A stretch of 64,000 nt of DNA from Heliomicrobium modesticaldum Ice1 (GCF_000019165.1 NC_010337.2:2194501-2258500); one strand, 5' to 3'; numbered from the stretch's first letter, positions 28,035 through 37,281 are shown. Translations and numbers: made by a program. Notes: generated by a model from the sequence alone, not told the origin.

Positions 28035-29714
28035 ATGGCAGACCTATCCATCCTAAATGGGTTGGCCCTTCTCCCCGCATCATCCCATTCCGCCGTCGGC
28101 GGAATAGGGGGAGCAAACAGCGCAACCCAAAGGGACAGAGGTTTTTCCGGTTGCCTGCACGACCGTCTCTGCCTTTTCCCGCAATCCCAGGGAAACAGGA
28201 TGGATCAACGAGCAGCCCTCTCCGGTAGCGCCCCGAAAATCCCTGACCGCCAGCAGGAAATGCAACGAGCGCGATGGGCTCAGCGCGACAGCAAAGCTTT
28301 GGAGAGGAGCAACGAACGGCCCCGAATCGGGCGCAACGACCGAGCCGATGAGGCCATCGCCCACAAGGCAGAACCGGTCGCCGACAAAACTGCGCCAACA
28401 AGCAAGAGGGCAACCCAAGCAAAGGACCCTGTGAGGGTCGAGGCCGCATCTGTCGAGCGAGAAAACCAGGACGATGCGGCTGAAGCTGCGACGGCCGTTG
28501 AAGAGACACCAGCAGCGGCGATCCCGCTCATCGCCTTCGTCACTCAGGCAAATCCTCCCGAAGGAGGGGAACCTGTCTCTGACGGCGTTGAACTTTCTGC
28601 TGAGGCGGAGATGCAGGACAAGCCGATGACCTCGTCTATCGCCGCCGATGAGCCGAGACAGCCGGCTGGCAGCAACGCCAAGTCGGACCTTACAGTAGAA
28701 TCGTTACCTAAAGCATTTGCCAGCTTGCTGTCGACGGAAATATTCGAAAAAACCGCACTGCCACAGGGACTATCGAGACAACAAAGTCAACTTGAAGCGC
28801 CGCATCTTCCTGCCGCCGCCGTTACCGAGCCAAAGGCGATGGAAACTCAACCGGTCTCCATCATCACCGTTCCAAAGACGACGGAAATAAAGACTACTTT
28901 CGCCCTCTTTAATGTCCCGCCGAACCAACTGGCCCTCCTTGCAGGCCTGCGCAAGGAACCCGCTGAGAGCGGTCAAGCCATGGCCGTAACAACAGATTCT
29001 CAGCAGACCGGCGAACCTGCCCAGGCAACAGCAAGCCCTGTCACAGCGCCCGCCCAAGGAAAAGGCGAAACCTCGACCGGCTGGATGGCTGGAGGGCAGA
29101 ATCTGAATGCTACCCCCGGCCAGCCGAACGTCAAAGGCGCCCCTGTTATGGAAGAGACAACTTTCCGCTTAAGCGAGGCTCAGGGAGTGAATAGCCGGAC
29201 AGTCACTGCGGCAGAAAACGTTTCCGCCTTGCCCAAACCAGCGATGAGCCGTGAAGCTGCAAGTGTCATGCGCTCCGACCTATTCCGTCAGATCGTGGCC
29301 AACAGCGAACTGCTCAAGAAGGCAGACACAAGCGAACTGCGGATTCAACTGAAACCGGAGTTCCTCGGCAAGCTGAACCTCAACCTTTCCGTCGAGAACG
29401 GCATCGTCTCTGTCCGCTTCGCCGCCGAGAACCTGCAGGTGCGGCAGATGCTCGAGTCTAACCTGAATCAACTGAAACAATCGCTGGAGGAGCAGGGGTT
29501 GCGTTTTGACCGTGTAGAGGTTGATGTCGGTCGACAGGGATCGGATTCCCATCACGGCGCTGGCGATTCTCGTCAATCCTCGTCAGCGCGATGGGAAAGT
29601 CTCGGCGGCGGACGAACCAACGAAGGGACCGCCTTTGAAGACAGCAGTTCCATTGATTTCGTTGCGACACGGGCCTACTACCGAGAGGACACAACCGTAG
29701 AGTTTCTGGCTTGA
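28035..29714 (+). CDS. fliK: Flagellar hook-length control protein FliK
   Basis: 559 residues. The first 400 or so are low-complexity (Ala, Glu, Gln, Thr, Pro) and poorly conserved, as expected for the molecular ruler part. The C-terminal Flg_hook domain (about residues 430-520) carries [20 protein letters not shown] and [20 protein letters not shown], diagnostic for FliK, which switches export specificity from hook to filament. AGGAGGTG precedes ATG 28035. Confidence 0.9.
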   Translation: MADLSILNGLALLPASSHSAVGGIGGANSATQRDRGFSGCLHDRLCLFPQSQGNRMDQRAALSGSAPKIPDRQQEMQRARWAQRDSKALERSNERPRIGRNDRADEAIAHKAEPVADKTAPTSKRATQAKDPVRVEAASVERENQDDAAEAATAVEETPAAAIPLIAFVTQANPPEGGEPVSDGVELSAEAEMQDKPMTSSIAADEPRQPAGSNAKSDLTVESLPKAFASLLSTEIFEKTALPQGLSRQQSQLEAPHLPAAAVTEPKAMETQPVSIITVPKTTEIKTTFALFNVPPNQLALLAGLRKEPAESGQAMAVTTDSQQTGEPAQATASPVTAPAQGKGETSTGWMAGGQNLNATPGQPNVKGAPVMEETTFRLSEAQGVNSRTVTAAENVSALPKPAMSREAASVMRSDLFRQIVANSELLKKADTSELRIQLKPEFLGKLNLNLSVENGIVSVRFAAENLQVRQMLESNLNQLKQSLEEQGLRFDRVEVDVGRQGSDSHHGAGDSRQSSSARWESLGGGRTNEGTAFEDSSSIDFVATRAYYREDTTVEFLA

Positions 29715-29737
29715 CGACCACGAAGGGAGATAGGCTG

Positions 29738-30304
29738 ATGGCGGGCACGATCGATAATGTAGGCAGCGTCTATACGGCGCCGGCGGGAACGACGACAAAA
29801 AAGAGCAACAGTCAACTGGGCAAAGATGATTTTCTCAAACTCCTCGTAACGCAGCTTCGTTACCAGGATCCGATGAAACCGATGGAAGACAAGGAGTTCA
29901 TCGCTCAGATGGCGCAGTTCTCTTCCCTGGAGCAGATGAAGAACATCGCCGATGGTTTTGAAAAATTCCAATCATCTCAGCAAAAGGCCATGACGGGTCT
30001 CAACGATGTTCTTGCTAAGTTCATCTCAGTTCAGCAGCAGATGCAGGCCGACAACATGATCGTTTCGGCGGTGAGTTTCGTGGGCAAACAGCTGGAGGCA
30101 ACAGTGCCGATACTGGACGAGAAGGGAAATCCGGTGAAAGACCAGGATGGAGACATCGTCACAGAGAAAATCGCCGGCGAAGTGACCGCTGTGAGCATCA
30201 GCAACGGCATGGCAGCGCTTCAGGTCCGATACGAGGTCAACGGCGAAAAGAGAACAAGAGACGTTCTCTTGAATGAGGTTACGAAGGTAATGCAAGCGAG
30301 TTAA
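29738..30304 (+). CDS. flgD: Flagellar hook assembly scaffold FlgD
   Basis: 188 residues starting at ATG 29738, behind GGGAG. The N-terminal [20 protein letters not shown] motif and [15 protein letters not shown] are unmistakable FlgD; the C-terminal part has the compact Tudor/FnIII-type region (about 105-185). FlgD caps the growing hook and is later discarded. Position between fliK and the small TIGR02530-type gene is as in B. subtilis. Confidence 0.95.
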   Translation: MAGTIDNVGSVYTAPAGTTTKKSNSQLGKDDFLKLLVTQLRYQDPMKPMEDKEFIAQMAQFSSLEQMKNIADGFEKFQSSQQKAMTGLNDVLAKFISVQQQMQADNMIVSAVSFVGKQLEATVPILDEKGNPVKDQDGDIVTEKIAGEVTAVSISNGMAALQVRYEVNGEKRTRDVLLNEVTKVMQAS

Positions 30305-30331
30305 GCAAAACAAGAGAGGGAGGTGGCGGCC

Positions 30332-30715
30332 TTGGATCACCGAATCCTCTATCGGCAGCCGCTGATCCCGGGCGTCGGCAAAGCGAAACCGGGATCAATC
30401 TCTCAGCCGACCGGCCAAATCTCTGGCGATTCCTTTCAGAAGATCCTCGATCAAAAGTCGCTCAAATTTTCTTCCCACGCCTTGCAGCGTTTGGCTCAAC
30501 GGAACATCTCCCTCGGAGAGGCAGAACTGGGCAAGCTGAATGACGCCGTGGATAAGGCGGGACGCAAAGGGTCGAAGGAATCCCTGATCCTGATGAAGGA
30601 TCTGGCGCTGGTCGTATCGGTGAAGAACCGCACCGTCATCACGGCTGTCGATGGAAAGGCCCTGAAGGATAACGTCTTTACCAACATCGACAGCGCTGTC
30701 GTCATTACGGAATAA
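30332..30715 (+). CDS. Flagellar operon protein, TIGR02530-type (function unknown)
   Basis: 127 residues from TTG 30332, eight bases after GGGAGG. The central FSSHALQRLAQRNISL and the closing block ALVVSVKNRTVITAVDG match the short conserved family usually found between flgD and flgE in Firmicutes and spirochaetes. No enzymatic motif is visible. Its fixed place suggests a hook-assembly accessory role; this is inference from context only. Confidence 0.8.
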   Translation: MDHRILYRQPLIPGVGKAKPGSISQPTGQISGDSFQKILDQKSLKFSSHALQRLAQRNISLGEAELGKLNDAVDKAGRKGSKESLILMKDLALVVSVKNRTVITAVDGKALKDNVFTNIDSAVVITE

Positions 30716-30799
30716 GGGCTGGACCTCCAGAAGGAAGCCCAGGCTGCTGAACGATTGAGGCGGCCATCCGTTTCAAACATCAAGGAGGTCGTTTACCCC

Positions 30800-32128
30800 A
30801 TGATGCGATCCCTTTTCTCCGGTGTCACCGCCTTGCGCAACCACCAGACGCGGATGGACACCATCGGCAATAACATTGCCAACGTGAATACGATTGGATT
30901 TAAAAAGAGCCGCGTCACCTTCGCCGACGCCCTCAACCAGACCATCCGAGGCGCCTCATCTCCGCAAGGCGGGCGGGGCGGCACCAACCCCATGCAGGTC
31001 GGTCTCGGCATGAACATCGCTACGATGGAGACGGTCTTCACGCCCGCCAGCGTCCAGGGAACAGGCAAGAATTCTGACCTGGCCATCGAGGGGGATGGAT
31101 TCTTTCTGCTCGATGACGGCGGCGCACGGTACTACACGCGGGCCGGCAACTTCGATCTCGATACGGAGTACAACTTCATCCGCACCGATAATGGCATGAA
31201 GGTGATGGGCTATATAGCCGATGCTACAGGAGAGATCGATGCCAACGGGGATCCTGTGCCGATCAATATTAAGGATAAACTGCAGATGACAGCTTCAGCG
31301 ACGAATAGGGTTGAATTTAATAAAAATCTGTATAGCTTACAGGCCAGTGCTAAGCCAATACAAAAATCGATAGAGATCTATGATTCAAGAGGCGGCAAGC
31401 ACAACCTTGTGCTGACGTTCAAAAATGTCAGCAATGCGACCACACCAAACACATGGCAGGTTTCGGCCCGAATTACTACAGAAGATCCACAGAGCAAAAA
31501 AATAACTACGGCCAATGGTTATATTATTGGGACGATGCTATTCAGCACCAATGGTTTATTTAAGAGCTTTCAAGTTTCTGATAGTGTTGACTTTAAGTTT
31601 CCCGGCCTGGGTGTCGATGATATTGGCGCAATGCCTAATGGTACTTATACGGCTAAATTTGAAATTCCTGATGTAAAAAAAGATACCAAGCTCTACCTCG
31701 ACCTGCACGCCATCACTCAGTTCAATTCAGAGACGACGATCGATAAGCTTAGCCAAAACGGTTACGCCGATGGCGACTTGAAGAGCTATGCCATCGACGC
31801 GGCGGGTGTGTTGACAGGCACCTACTCGAACGGACAGAATCGAAAAATGGCTCAGGTCGCTGTGACCACCTTCTCCAACCCTGCTGGTTTGTTCAAGGCA
31901 GGCTCCAACCTGTACACGCGCACGAACAACTCGGGCGAGCCGAAAACAGGCCAGCCGGCTGTCGGCGGTCGCGGCGCCATCACCCCGGGGGCGCTGGAGA
32001 TGTCTAATGTGGATCTGTCCCAGGAGTTTACCGACATGATCACCACCCAGCGCGGCTTCCAGGCCAACAGCCGGATCATCTCCGTTTCCGACAGCATGCT
32101 GGAAGAACTGGTCAACTTGAAACGATAG
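30800..32128 (+). CDS. flgE: Flagellar hook protein FlgE
   Basis: 442 residues. Start ATG 30800 with AAGGAGG upstream; a frame extension to 30755 lacks a site. N-terminal RSLFSGVTALRNHQTRMD and IGNNIANVNTIGFKKSRV, and the C-terminal SNVDLSQEFTDMITTQRGF with VSDSMLEELVNLKR, are the conserved D0/D1 arms of the hook. The central outer domain (about residues 165-300; 31290-31690) is markedly AT-richer (about 35% GC in sampled lines against about 58% just before it) and poorly conserved, typical of surface-exposed hook domains and possibly acquired by recombination. Confidence 0.95.
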   Translation: MMRSLFSGVTALRNHQTRMDTIGNNIANVNTIGFKKSRVTFADALNQTIRGASSPQGGRGGTNPMQVGLGMNIATMETVFTPASVQGTGKNSDLAIEGDGFFLLDDGGARYYTRAGNFDLDTEYNFIRTDNGMKVMGYIADATGEIDANGDPVPINIKDKLQMTASATNRVEFNKNLYSLQASAKPIQKSIEIYDSRGGKHNLVLTFKNVSNATTPNTWQVSARITTEDPQSKKITTANGYIIGTMLFSTNGLFKSFQVSDSVDFKFPGLGVDDIGAMPNGTYTAKFEIPDVKKDTKLYLDLHAITQFNSETTIDKLSQNGYADGDLKSYAIDAAGVLTGTYSNGQNRKMAQVAVTTFSNPAGLFKAGSNLYTRTNNSGEPKTGQPAVGGRGAITPGALEMSNVDLSQEFTDMITTQRGFQANSRIISVSDSMLEELVNLKR

Positions 32129-32134
32129 TCCATG

Positions 32135-32162
32135 ACGGGCGGGTGTCCCGCCCGTTCTTTTT
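32135..32162 (+). terminator. Intrinsic terminator-like hairpin between flgE and flbD
   Basis: ACGGGCGGG (32135-32143) pairs perfectly with CCCGCCCGT (32147-32155) across a 3-base loop, followed by TCTTTTTC. It has the form of an efficient rho-independent terminator inside the flagellar operon and may make flgE the end of one transcript or attenuate downstream genes. Confidence 0.8.
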
Positions 32163-32185
32163 CATTGACAATGGAGGGCGGGGCG

Positions 32186-32416
32186 ATGATCAAAGTCAGG
32201 CGACTGAATCAAAGCGAACTGGTGATCAACGCGGAATTGATCGAACAGGTGGAAGCGACTCCGGATACGATCATCACCTTAACGACAGGCAAGAAGATCG
32301 TCGTATTGGAAAAGCCCGATGAGGTGGTGGAGAAGGTGATCGCCTACCGTCGCGCCTGTCACAACGCCTGCCTTGACGATAACATCGATGAGGCGCTGAC
32401 AAAAAGAAGGAGCTAG
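32186..32416 (+). CDS. flbD: FlbD family small flagellar protein
   Basis: 76 residues from ATG 32186, after GGAGGGCGGGG. The opening IKVRRLNQSELVINAELIEQ and the TTGKKIVVLEKPDEVVEKV stretch match the Firmicute/spirochaete FlbD (YlzI) family found after flgE. This is not the Caulobacter transcription factor of the same name. Function is not established. Confidence 0.85.
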   Translation: MIKVRRLNQSELVINAELIEQVEATPDTIITLTTGKKIVVLEKPDEVVEKVIAYRRACHNACLDDNIDEALTKRRS

Positions 32417-32505
32417 CAGGAAGAACTCGAATGAATGTATAATTAGGTCAGGCAACGCCTGCATATGTATTTACACCCTAGCCAAGGAAGGAGCGTTTTT
32501 CCGGA

Positions 32506-32991
32506 ATGGCTGAAACCGAAAACGCGCCCCAAAAGAAACCGTTGAACATGAAGTTGATCTTCATCGCCGTTGCCGTGCTGGTGGCGGCGGCCATCATCGC
32601 TGTAGCCGTATTCAAGTTCTTTATCAGCCCGGACGCAGTATCGGACCACACGCCAAAGGCCGCTGCACCAAAGACGGTGGGGGTTCTTTTTGAGGCCGGC
32701 GACTTTACGACCAATCTGGCAGACCCCGGCGGAAAGCGCTTTCTGAAAGCCAAGGTGATCCTTGAACTGAATGAGGAGAAAAAGGATGAGAAAAAGCTGG
32801 CCGAATTGAAGGAACAGCTCCCGGTCATCCGCGACCGGATCCTCTATATCCTCAGCGCCAAAACGGTGGAGGACTTCCAAGTTACTGAGAGCAAGGAAAA
32901 AGTCAAGAAAGACATACTGGTCGCCTTGAACAAACAGTTCGGTGCCGACAAGTTTCGCAACGTCTATTTCCAGGAACTTGTCTATCAATAA
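32506..32991 (+). CDS. fliL: Flagellar basal-body-associated protein FliL
   Basis: 161 residues. Short cytoplasmic N-terminus, one transmembrane helix at about 15-38, then a periplasmic-side SPFH-like domain with FTTNLADPGGKRFLKAKV and a C-terminal NKQFGADKFRNVYFQELVYQ. FliL surrounds the stator and supports torque. The 89-base gap before it contains TATAAT at 32438 without a matching -35 and a small CAGGC-AAC-GCCTG hairpin. Confidence 0.92.
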   Translation: MAETENAPQKKPLNMKLIFIAVAVLVAAAIIAVAVFKFFISPDAVSDHTPKAAAPKTVGVLFEAGDFTTNLADPGGKRFLKAKVILELNEEKKDEKKLAELKEQLPVIRDRILYILSAKTVEDFQVTESKEKVKKDILVALNKQFGADKFRNVYFQELVYQ

Positions 32992-33041
32992 GTCCTGCCT
33001 GAAAGCAAGACGACAGATTTCAGGAGGTGTGAGGGCAGGAC

Positions 33042-34037
33042 ATGAGCGATATTCTGTCCCAGGCAGAGATTGACGCGCTCCTGGCCGCCCTCGCTAGCGG
33101 TCAGGTAACCCCCGAGGATGTCAAAGATGATTTGACCAGCAAGATCCGCGTTTACGACTTTAAGCGACCGAATAAATTCTCTAAGGACCAGATCCACACC
33201 TTACAGGTCATCTATGAAAACTACTGCCGCAGTTTGACGACCTACCTGGCCGCCAACCTGCGCACACTCGTCCAGATATCGGTGCAATCCCTGGACCAGT
33301 TGACCTACGAAGAATTCATCCGTTCCATTCCTAACCCGACCATCGTCAACATCTTCACCATGTCGCCGTTAAATGGCAACGGGATCATGGAGATCCACCC
33401 GAATATCGCCTTTGCTGTCATTGACCGCCTGTTTGGGGGAACAGGCAACCCGCCGGATAAGATTCGCGGTTTGACAGAAATCGAACAATCTGTTTTTCAG
33501 CGGACGACGCGGCGCATGCTGGACAGTTTTACCGAGGCGTGGGACAACATCGCCCAGGTGAAAGCCCGCCTGGAGATGATCGAGACAAACCCGCAGTTTA
33601 TTCAGATCGTCGCGCCCACCGAGATGGTCGTCGTCATCACCCTGGCCTGCAAAATCGGCGACGTCGAGGGCATGATCAATATCTGCCTGCCTTATATATT
33701 ACTGGAACCGATCATCAGCAAGTTGAGCGCCCATTTTTGGTTTTCCAACGCGGCGAAAGAGCGTACGACAGAACAATTAGAGGCACTGCGCAATCGCCTG
33801 GAACGGGCGCTGGTTCCCATCACCGTGCTGTTGGGACGCACCACCCTCAGCGTCTCTGAACTCCTGGACCTGCAACTGGGCGACGTGATTCAGTTGGACA
33901 ATCGTGCCGATTCCGAACTGGAAGTGCTCATCGGTCAGCGGGTCAAGTATCTGGCGCGTCCGGGCCTCTCCGGGTCCAAGCTGGGTATTCAGATCACAGC
34001 GACCTACGAAAAAGGAGTTGAGACAGATGATGAGTAG
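33042..34037 (+). CDS. fliM: Flagellar motor switch protein FliM
   Basis: 331 residues. The N-terminal DILSQAEIDALLAAL is the CheY-P-binding peptide; the middle CheC-like domain lacks the phosphatase motif, as usual; the C-terminal SpoA/FliN-like domain (VLLGRTTLSVSELLDLQLGDV) is complete. FliM relays CheY-P binding to FliG. Its stop overlaps the fliY start, indicating coupling; the partner subunit FliY is disrupted. Confidence 0.97.
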   Translation: MSDILSQAEIDALLAALASGQVTPEDVKDDLTSKIRVYDFKRPNKFSKDQIHTLQVIYENYCRSLTTYLAANLRTLVQISVQSLDQLTYEEFIRSIPNPTIVNIFTMSPLNGNGIMEIHPNIAFAVIDRLFGGTGNPPDKIRGLTEIEQSVFQRTTRRMLDSFTEAWDNIAQVKARLEMIETNPQFIQIVAPTEMVVVITLACKIGDVEGMINICLPYILLEPIISKLSAHFWFSNAAKERTTEQLEALRNRLERALVPITVLLGRTTLSVSELLDLQLGDVIQLDNRADSELEVLIGQRVKYLARPGLSGSKLGIQITATYEKGVETDDE

Positions 34038-34233
34038 CGGCGTCCTTTCCCAGGAGGAAATTGATGCCCTGTTGAGAGGCGTCGACATCGCCAGTGAACC
34101 CACAACGCTGCAGGATACAGCGAAACCGGAGGCTGACTTCAGCGATCTGGAAAAGGATGTAATCGGCGAAATCGCCAATATCTCCATGGGAACGGCGGCG
34201 ACAACCCTTTCTACCTTATTGGAGTCTGTCTAA
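34027..34233 (+). pseudogene. fliY: fliY, N-terminal fragment (cut by an insertion sequence)
   Basis: 65 native codons (34027-34221), then three codons and a TAA supplied by the insertion sequence. It begins with LSQEEIDALLRGV, the CheY-binding type peptide shared with FliM, and continues into the first CheC-type domain with the D-x3-E-x2-N half of phosphatase site 1 (DVIGEIAN). The break falls 14 residues after that asparagine, before the proline that completes the motif. The fragment lacks the FliN domain and cannot replace intact FliY. Confidence 0.93.
34217..34221. repeat. Left copy of the 5-bp target duplication (TATTG)
   Basis: TATTG directly precedes the left terminal inverted repeat and is repeated at 36135-36139 right after the other end. 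In FliY this is part of the codons for the second LL of TLSTLL. Confidence 0.85.
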
Positions 34234-34360
34234 AAACCCCCTCAAGAGAGGGCAAAAAGCAAGACGTTTTTATATGGAAATTGGTGGAATTTAAAGGGAA
34301 TTTGACTCTTCGCGTCGAAGGATATAGGTACAAAGACTGTTTATAGCGAGGCGATGTACC

Positions 34361-35983
34361 TTGTTTCGATTCGATGTGGACCCCCAAGTTAGCTTTTACG
34401 ACTTTGCAGCCCTCTGGGACCAACTTGTGCCTGCCGATTCCGTCTTTCGCCTGTTTCGTGAATTGGCGCCCCTATTAATACAACCGGAGGATTTTACAGG
34501 TCTCTATTGCCTTGACAACGGACGTCCCAGTCATGCGGCCCGGCAGATGACGATGGCCTGCATGTTACAGGAAATGCTGGGCGAAACAGACCGGGGGATG
34601 GAAGCACAGACACGTGTGAACATCGAGGTCAAGTTTGCGTTAGGAATGGCCCTCGATGAACCGGGCATTGATCACGCCAATTTTGGCGTCCACCGGCAAC
34701 GGCTCATCCAAAAGGAACTTGATAAGGTCTATCTCGATCGCTTTATCCGGTTGATGTACTACCTGGGCGTTTTGACAGGGAAAGAACCTTGGATAACGGA
34801 CACGACCCATGTCATAGCTCCCATCAGTGCCCCCACGACCATCGAACTGATCCGCCAAGCCATGCGCCTGTTGGTGCGTCTTTTGGCGAAGCAATACAGT
34901 GTTCCATGGCATGCAATCCCCCATGCCCCTCGGGCGGTACGTTACCTGGAAACAGTGACGGAAGTGAAAGAGCATAACCTGGACGATAAGGCCAAAATGG
35001 AACGGCTTGTTGAAGTGGTCAGCGAGGCTGACGAACTGCTGGCCTACGTGGAGTCATCGGAGGCTTCGTGGAAGAAGAAGCCCGATGTCATTCATTACGC
35101 CCTTTTGCTTTGCCGTATCCTCCGTGAACGAATCATTCGGAAAGATGATGGAACTCTTGAGATAGCCCCCGGCGGTTCTGTCAAAGATATGATAGTTTCG
35201 GCTGTAGACAGCGAAGCCCGTTTCGGTTGTAAGGGCAAGACGAAATGGCGCGGGTATAAGATGGCCATCGTCGAAGTCGGAAATTCCGGATTTATCGCCG
35301 CCGCCGAGGCCATGAAAGCCAACGACTATGACGGCTCCAGTCTGGTGCCGTTAGCGGATCAGCTTCCCACCGATTGTGTAGAAAACCCGACGATCATTGG
35401 AGATACCCACTATGGTGCGGGCGATGACCGTGTCACCCTCAAGGAAAAAGGCATTGACGTAGTGGCGCCACTTTCACCAAAGACAAAATGTGATATCCTC
35501 GCGGGCGAGGGATTTCAAGTTTCCGAAGACCAAACACAACTGATCTGCCCGAGAGGAAAAGTCATCACCACCTATTCGGAAGTGGCAGATGGGAAGAACT
35601 TCGTGCTTCGCGCCAAGGACCATGATTGCAAGCACTGCCCTCGTTACACGACCTGTTTTAAAGAAAAGAAACATCGGCGCACGATTTTTATTCACAACGC
35701 CTATGGTGTCATGCTCGAGGCGGCAAAGCACTCCCAAACGAAAATCTATAAGGAACAGATGCGTCTTCGCAGCCGCATCGAAGCCAAGCAAAATGAACTG
35801 GTCAACCGTTACGGACTGCGCCGGGTTCGCCGTATCGGAAAACGAAATCTGGCTTATGCCGCCCGGCTCAGCGCGTTAGCGGCGAACTTTCAAAAACTCA
35901 ACCGTCTACGAAATGATAAGAATGCAACCATGGTGTTGGAGGTGAGCGCCTTACGCGGTGTTGCTTTCAAAAAAGCCGCATAA
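34361..35983 (+). CDS. IS1182-family DDE transposase
   Basis: 540 residues from TTG 34361. N-terminal DUF772-type domain (MTMACMLQEMLGETDRGMEAQ), then a DDE catalytic core: first aspartate in WITDTTHV, second in IIGDTHYG, and the glutamate probably in RSRIEAKQNELVNRYGLRR. A cysteine-rich CKHCPRYTTCF segment precedes the last part, as in other IS1182 transposases. No frameshift or stop, so it looks able to function. It is in the same orientation as fliY. Confidence 0.92.
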   Translation: MFRFDVDPQVSFYDFAALWDQLVPADSVFRLFRELAPLLIQPEDFTGLYCLDNGRPSHAARQMTMACMLQEMLGETDRGMEAQTRVNIEVKFALGMALDEPGIDHANFGVHRQRLIQKELDKVYLDRFIRLMYYLGVLTGKEPWITDTTHVIAPISAPTTIELIRQAMRLLVRLLAKQYSVPWHAIPHAPRAVRYLETVTEVKEHNLDDKAKMERLVEVVSEADELLAYVESSEASWKKKPDVIHYALLLCRILRERIIRKDDGTLEIAPGGSVKDMIVSAVDSEARFGCKGKTKWRGYKMAIVEVGNSGFIAAAEAMKANDYDGSSLVPLADQLPTDCVENPTIIGDTHYGAGDDRVTLKEKGIDVVAPLSPKTKCDILAGEGFQVSEDQTQLICPRGKVITTYSEVADGKNFVLRAKDHDCKHCPRYTTCFKEKKHRRTIFIHNAYGVMLEAAKHSQTKIYKEQMRLRSRIEAKQNELVNRYGLRRVRRIGKRNLAYAARLSALAANFQKLNRLRNDKNATMVLEVSALRGVAFKKAA

Positions 35984-36001
35984 GGTGCAAGGGGGAGATC
36001 T

Positions 36002-36032
36002 GCCCTTTTTGAGGAAAATCCTCAAAAAGGGC
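36002..36032. repeat. 14-bp hairpin near the right end of the insertion sequence
   Basis: GCCCTTTTTGAGGA (36002-36015) pairs perfectly with 36019-36032 around AAA. It follows the transposase stop by about 20 bases. No T-run follows; it may protect the transposase mRNA, block incoming transcription or take part in transposition. Confidence 0.75.
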
Positions 36033-36134
36033 TGGTGAGACCGATAAAAAGACTCTAGTTTTTTGCTGTTTGTATTAAAAAATCATGCTTTTGCAAGGGC
36101 TGGCTAGGAATTTGCTTATTTTCTAGACGGCCTC

Positions 36135-36139
36135 TATTG
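36135..36139. repeat. Right copy of the 5-bp target duplication (TATTG)
   Basis: Matches 34217-34221. Joining 34221 to 36140 restores ACC TTA TTG GGG AAA AAA, an open FliY frame. Confidence 0.85.
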
Positions 36140-37264
36140 GGGAAAAAAGTTGACATTACGACGCCCCGCGTCTACGTGACGACTAAAGCGGCGCTGCAAA
36201 AAGACTATCCCTCTCCCTTTGTCGTCGTCGATGTGACTTATACTGCCGGATTGGAAGGCAACAATGTGCTGATCATCCGCGAATCTGATGTGGCGATCAT
36301 CGTCGATCTGATGATGGGTGGAGACGGCATGTCACCGCCAGCGGAATTGAACGAGATCCACTTCAGTGCCATTTCAGAGGCGATGAACCAGATGATGGGT
36401 TCGGCAGCCACCTCCATGGCCACCATGTTGCAGAAAAAGATCGATATCTCACCACCGATGTTAAACACCATTGACTTTGCCAGTGAAAAGCTACCCCGTC
36501 CAGATGTGGATCCGGTGATCAAAGTATCCTTCCGGATGGTCATCGAAGGACTTGTCGACAGCGAGTTGATGCAGATCTACCCCATTCCCTTCGCGAAACA
36601 ACTCGTCTCCGGGTTGATGGGGGATATGTCGTCCGCCTCCGCAAGCCCGCAGGCGCCGCCGCCTAGCGCTCCTTCGTCGACTCCGCCGCCGCCTGGCGCT
36701 CCTTCTCCGGCTGCGCCGCCATCGTCGGCTACCTATCCCCCGCCGGCTTCCCACCCTCCAATGGAACCGCCGATGGCGGCTGCTCCCTTGCCAGGTTATG
36801 GAAGCCCGCCGCCGGGATACGGCAGCCAACCGCCGGGGTATCCCCCTCCAGGGTACGGTTACCTGCCGCCGGGGTACTACGGAGCGCCTCCCGGGGCATA
36901 TCCCTCGCAGCCACCTGCCGCTACCTATTCGCCGCAAGCGCCGCCCGTGCCGGTGCAGCCGGTCCAGTTTGCGCCCTTGCAGCCACAGCGCAGCGGAAAA
37001 GACACAACCAACCTTGGGCTGATCATGGATGTCCCCTTGCAGGTTACCGTCGAACTGGGGAAATCGAGAAAAACCATCCGGGATATCCTCGATCTTGGCC
37101 CCGGCTCGGTCATCGAACTTGACAAACTTGCCGGCGAGCCCGTCGATATATTGGTCAACGGCAAGCTGATCGCCAAGGGAGAGGTTGTCGTCATCGATGA
37201 GAACTTCGGTGTGCGGATCACTGATATCGTCAGTCCCATCGAAAGGATAGGCAATTTACAATAA
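36137..37264 (+). pseudogene. fliY: fliY, C-terminal fragment
   Basis: 375 residues from a TTG created at the junction; no Shine-Dalgarno is visible in the insertion-sequence end, so translation is doubtful. It contains the proline ending phosphatase site 1 (DITTP), an intact second CheC-type site (SAISEAMN then DISPP, 22 residues between N and P), a Pro/Gly/Tyr-rich linker at about residues 175-280, and a C-terminal FliN/SpoA domain ([20 protein letters not shown]). Joined to the N-terminal piece it would give a 439-residue FliY, longer than the usual 330-380 because of the linker. FliY is the Firmicute FliN equivalent and a CheY-P phosphatase at the motor. Confidence 0.93.
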
Positions 37265-37281
37265 ACGGAGGATGATGGAGA

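Larger units (their letters stand above)
34222..36134 (+). mobile_element. IS1182-type insertion sequence, 1913 bp, complete
   Basis: Ends are defined by imperfect terminal inverted repeats: left 34222-34237 begins GAGTCTGTCTAAAAA, and the reverse complement of the right end (36119-36134) begins GAGGCCGTCTAGAAA; 12 of 16 positions agree. TATTG flanks both sides. It carries one transposase gene. Left subterminal CCCCCTC...GAGGG and right subterminal 14-bp hairpins are present. The perfect duplication and otherwise undamaged host gene suggest recent insertion. The family call rests on the transposase and would need a database comparison. Confidence 0.88.

Noticed and set aside
36137-37264. C-terminal fliY fragment as an independent functional gene
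   Set aside because: The TTG start is created by the insertion junction, no Shine-Dalgarno precedes it, and the sequence begins in mid-domain.
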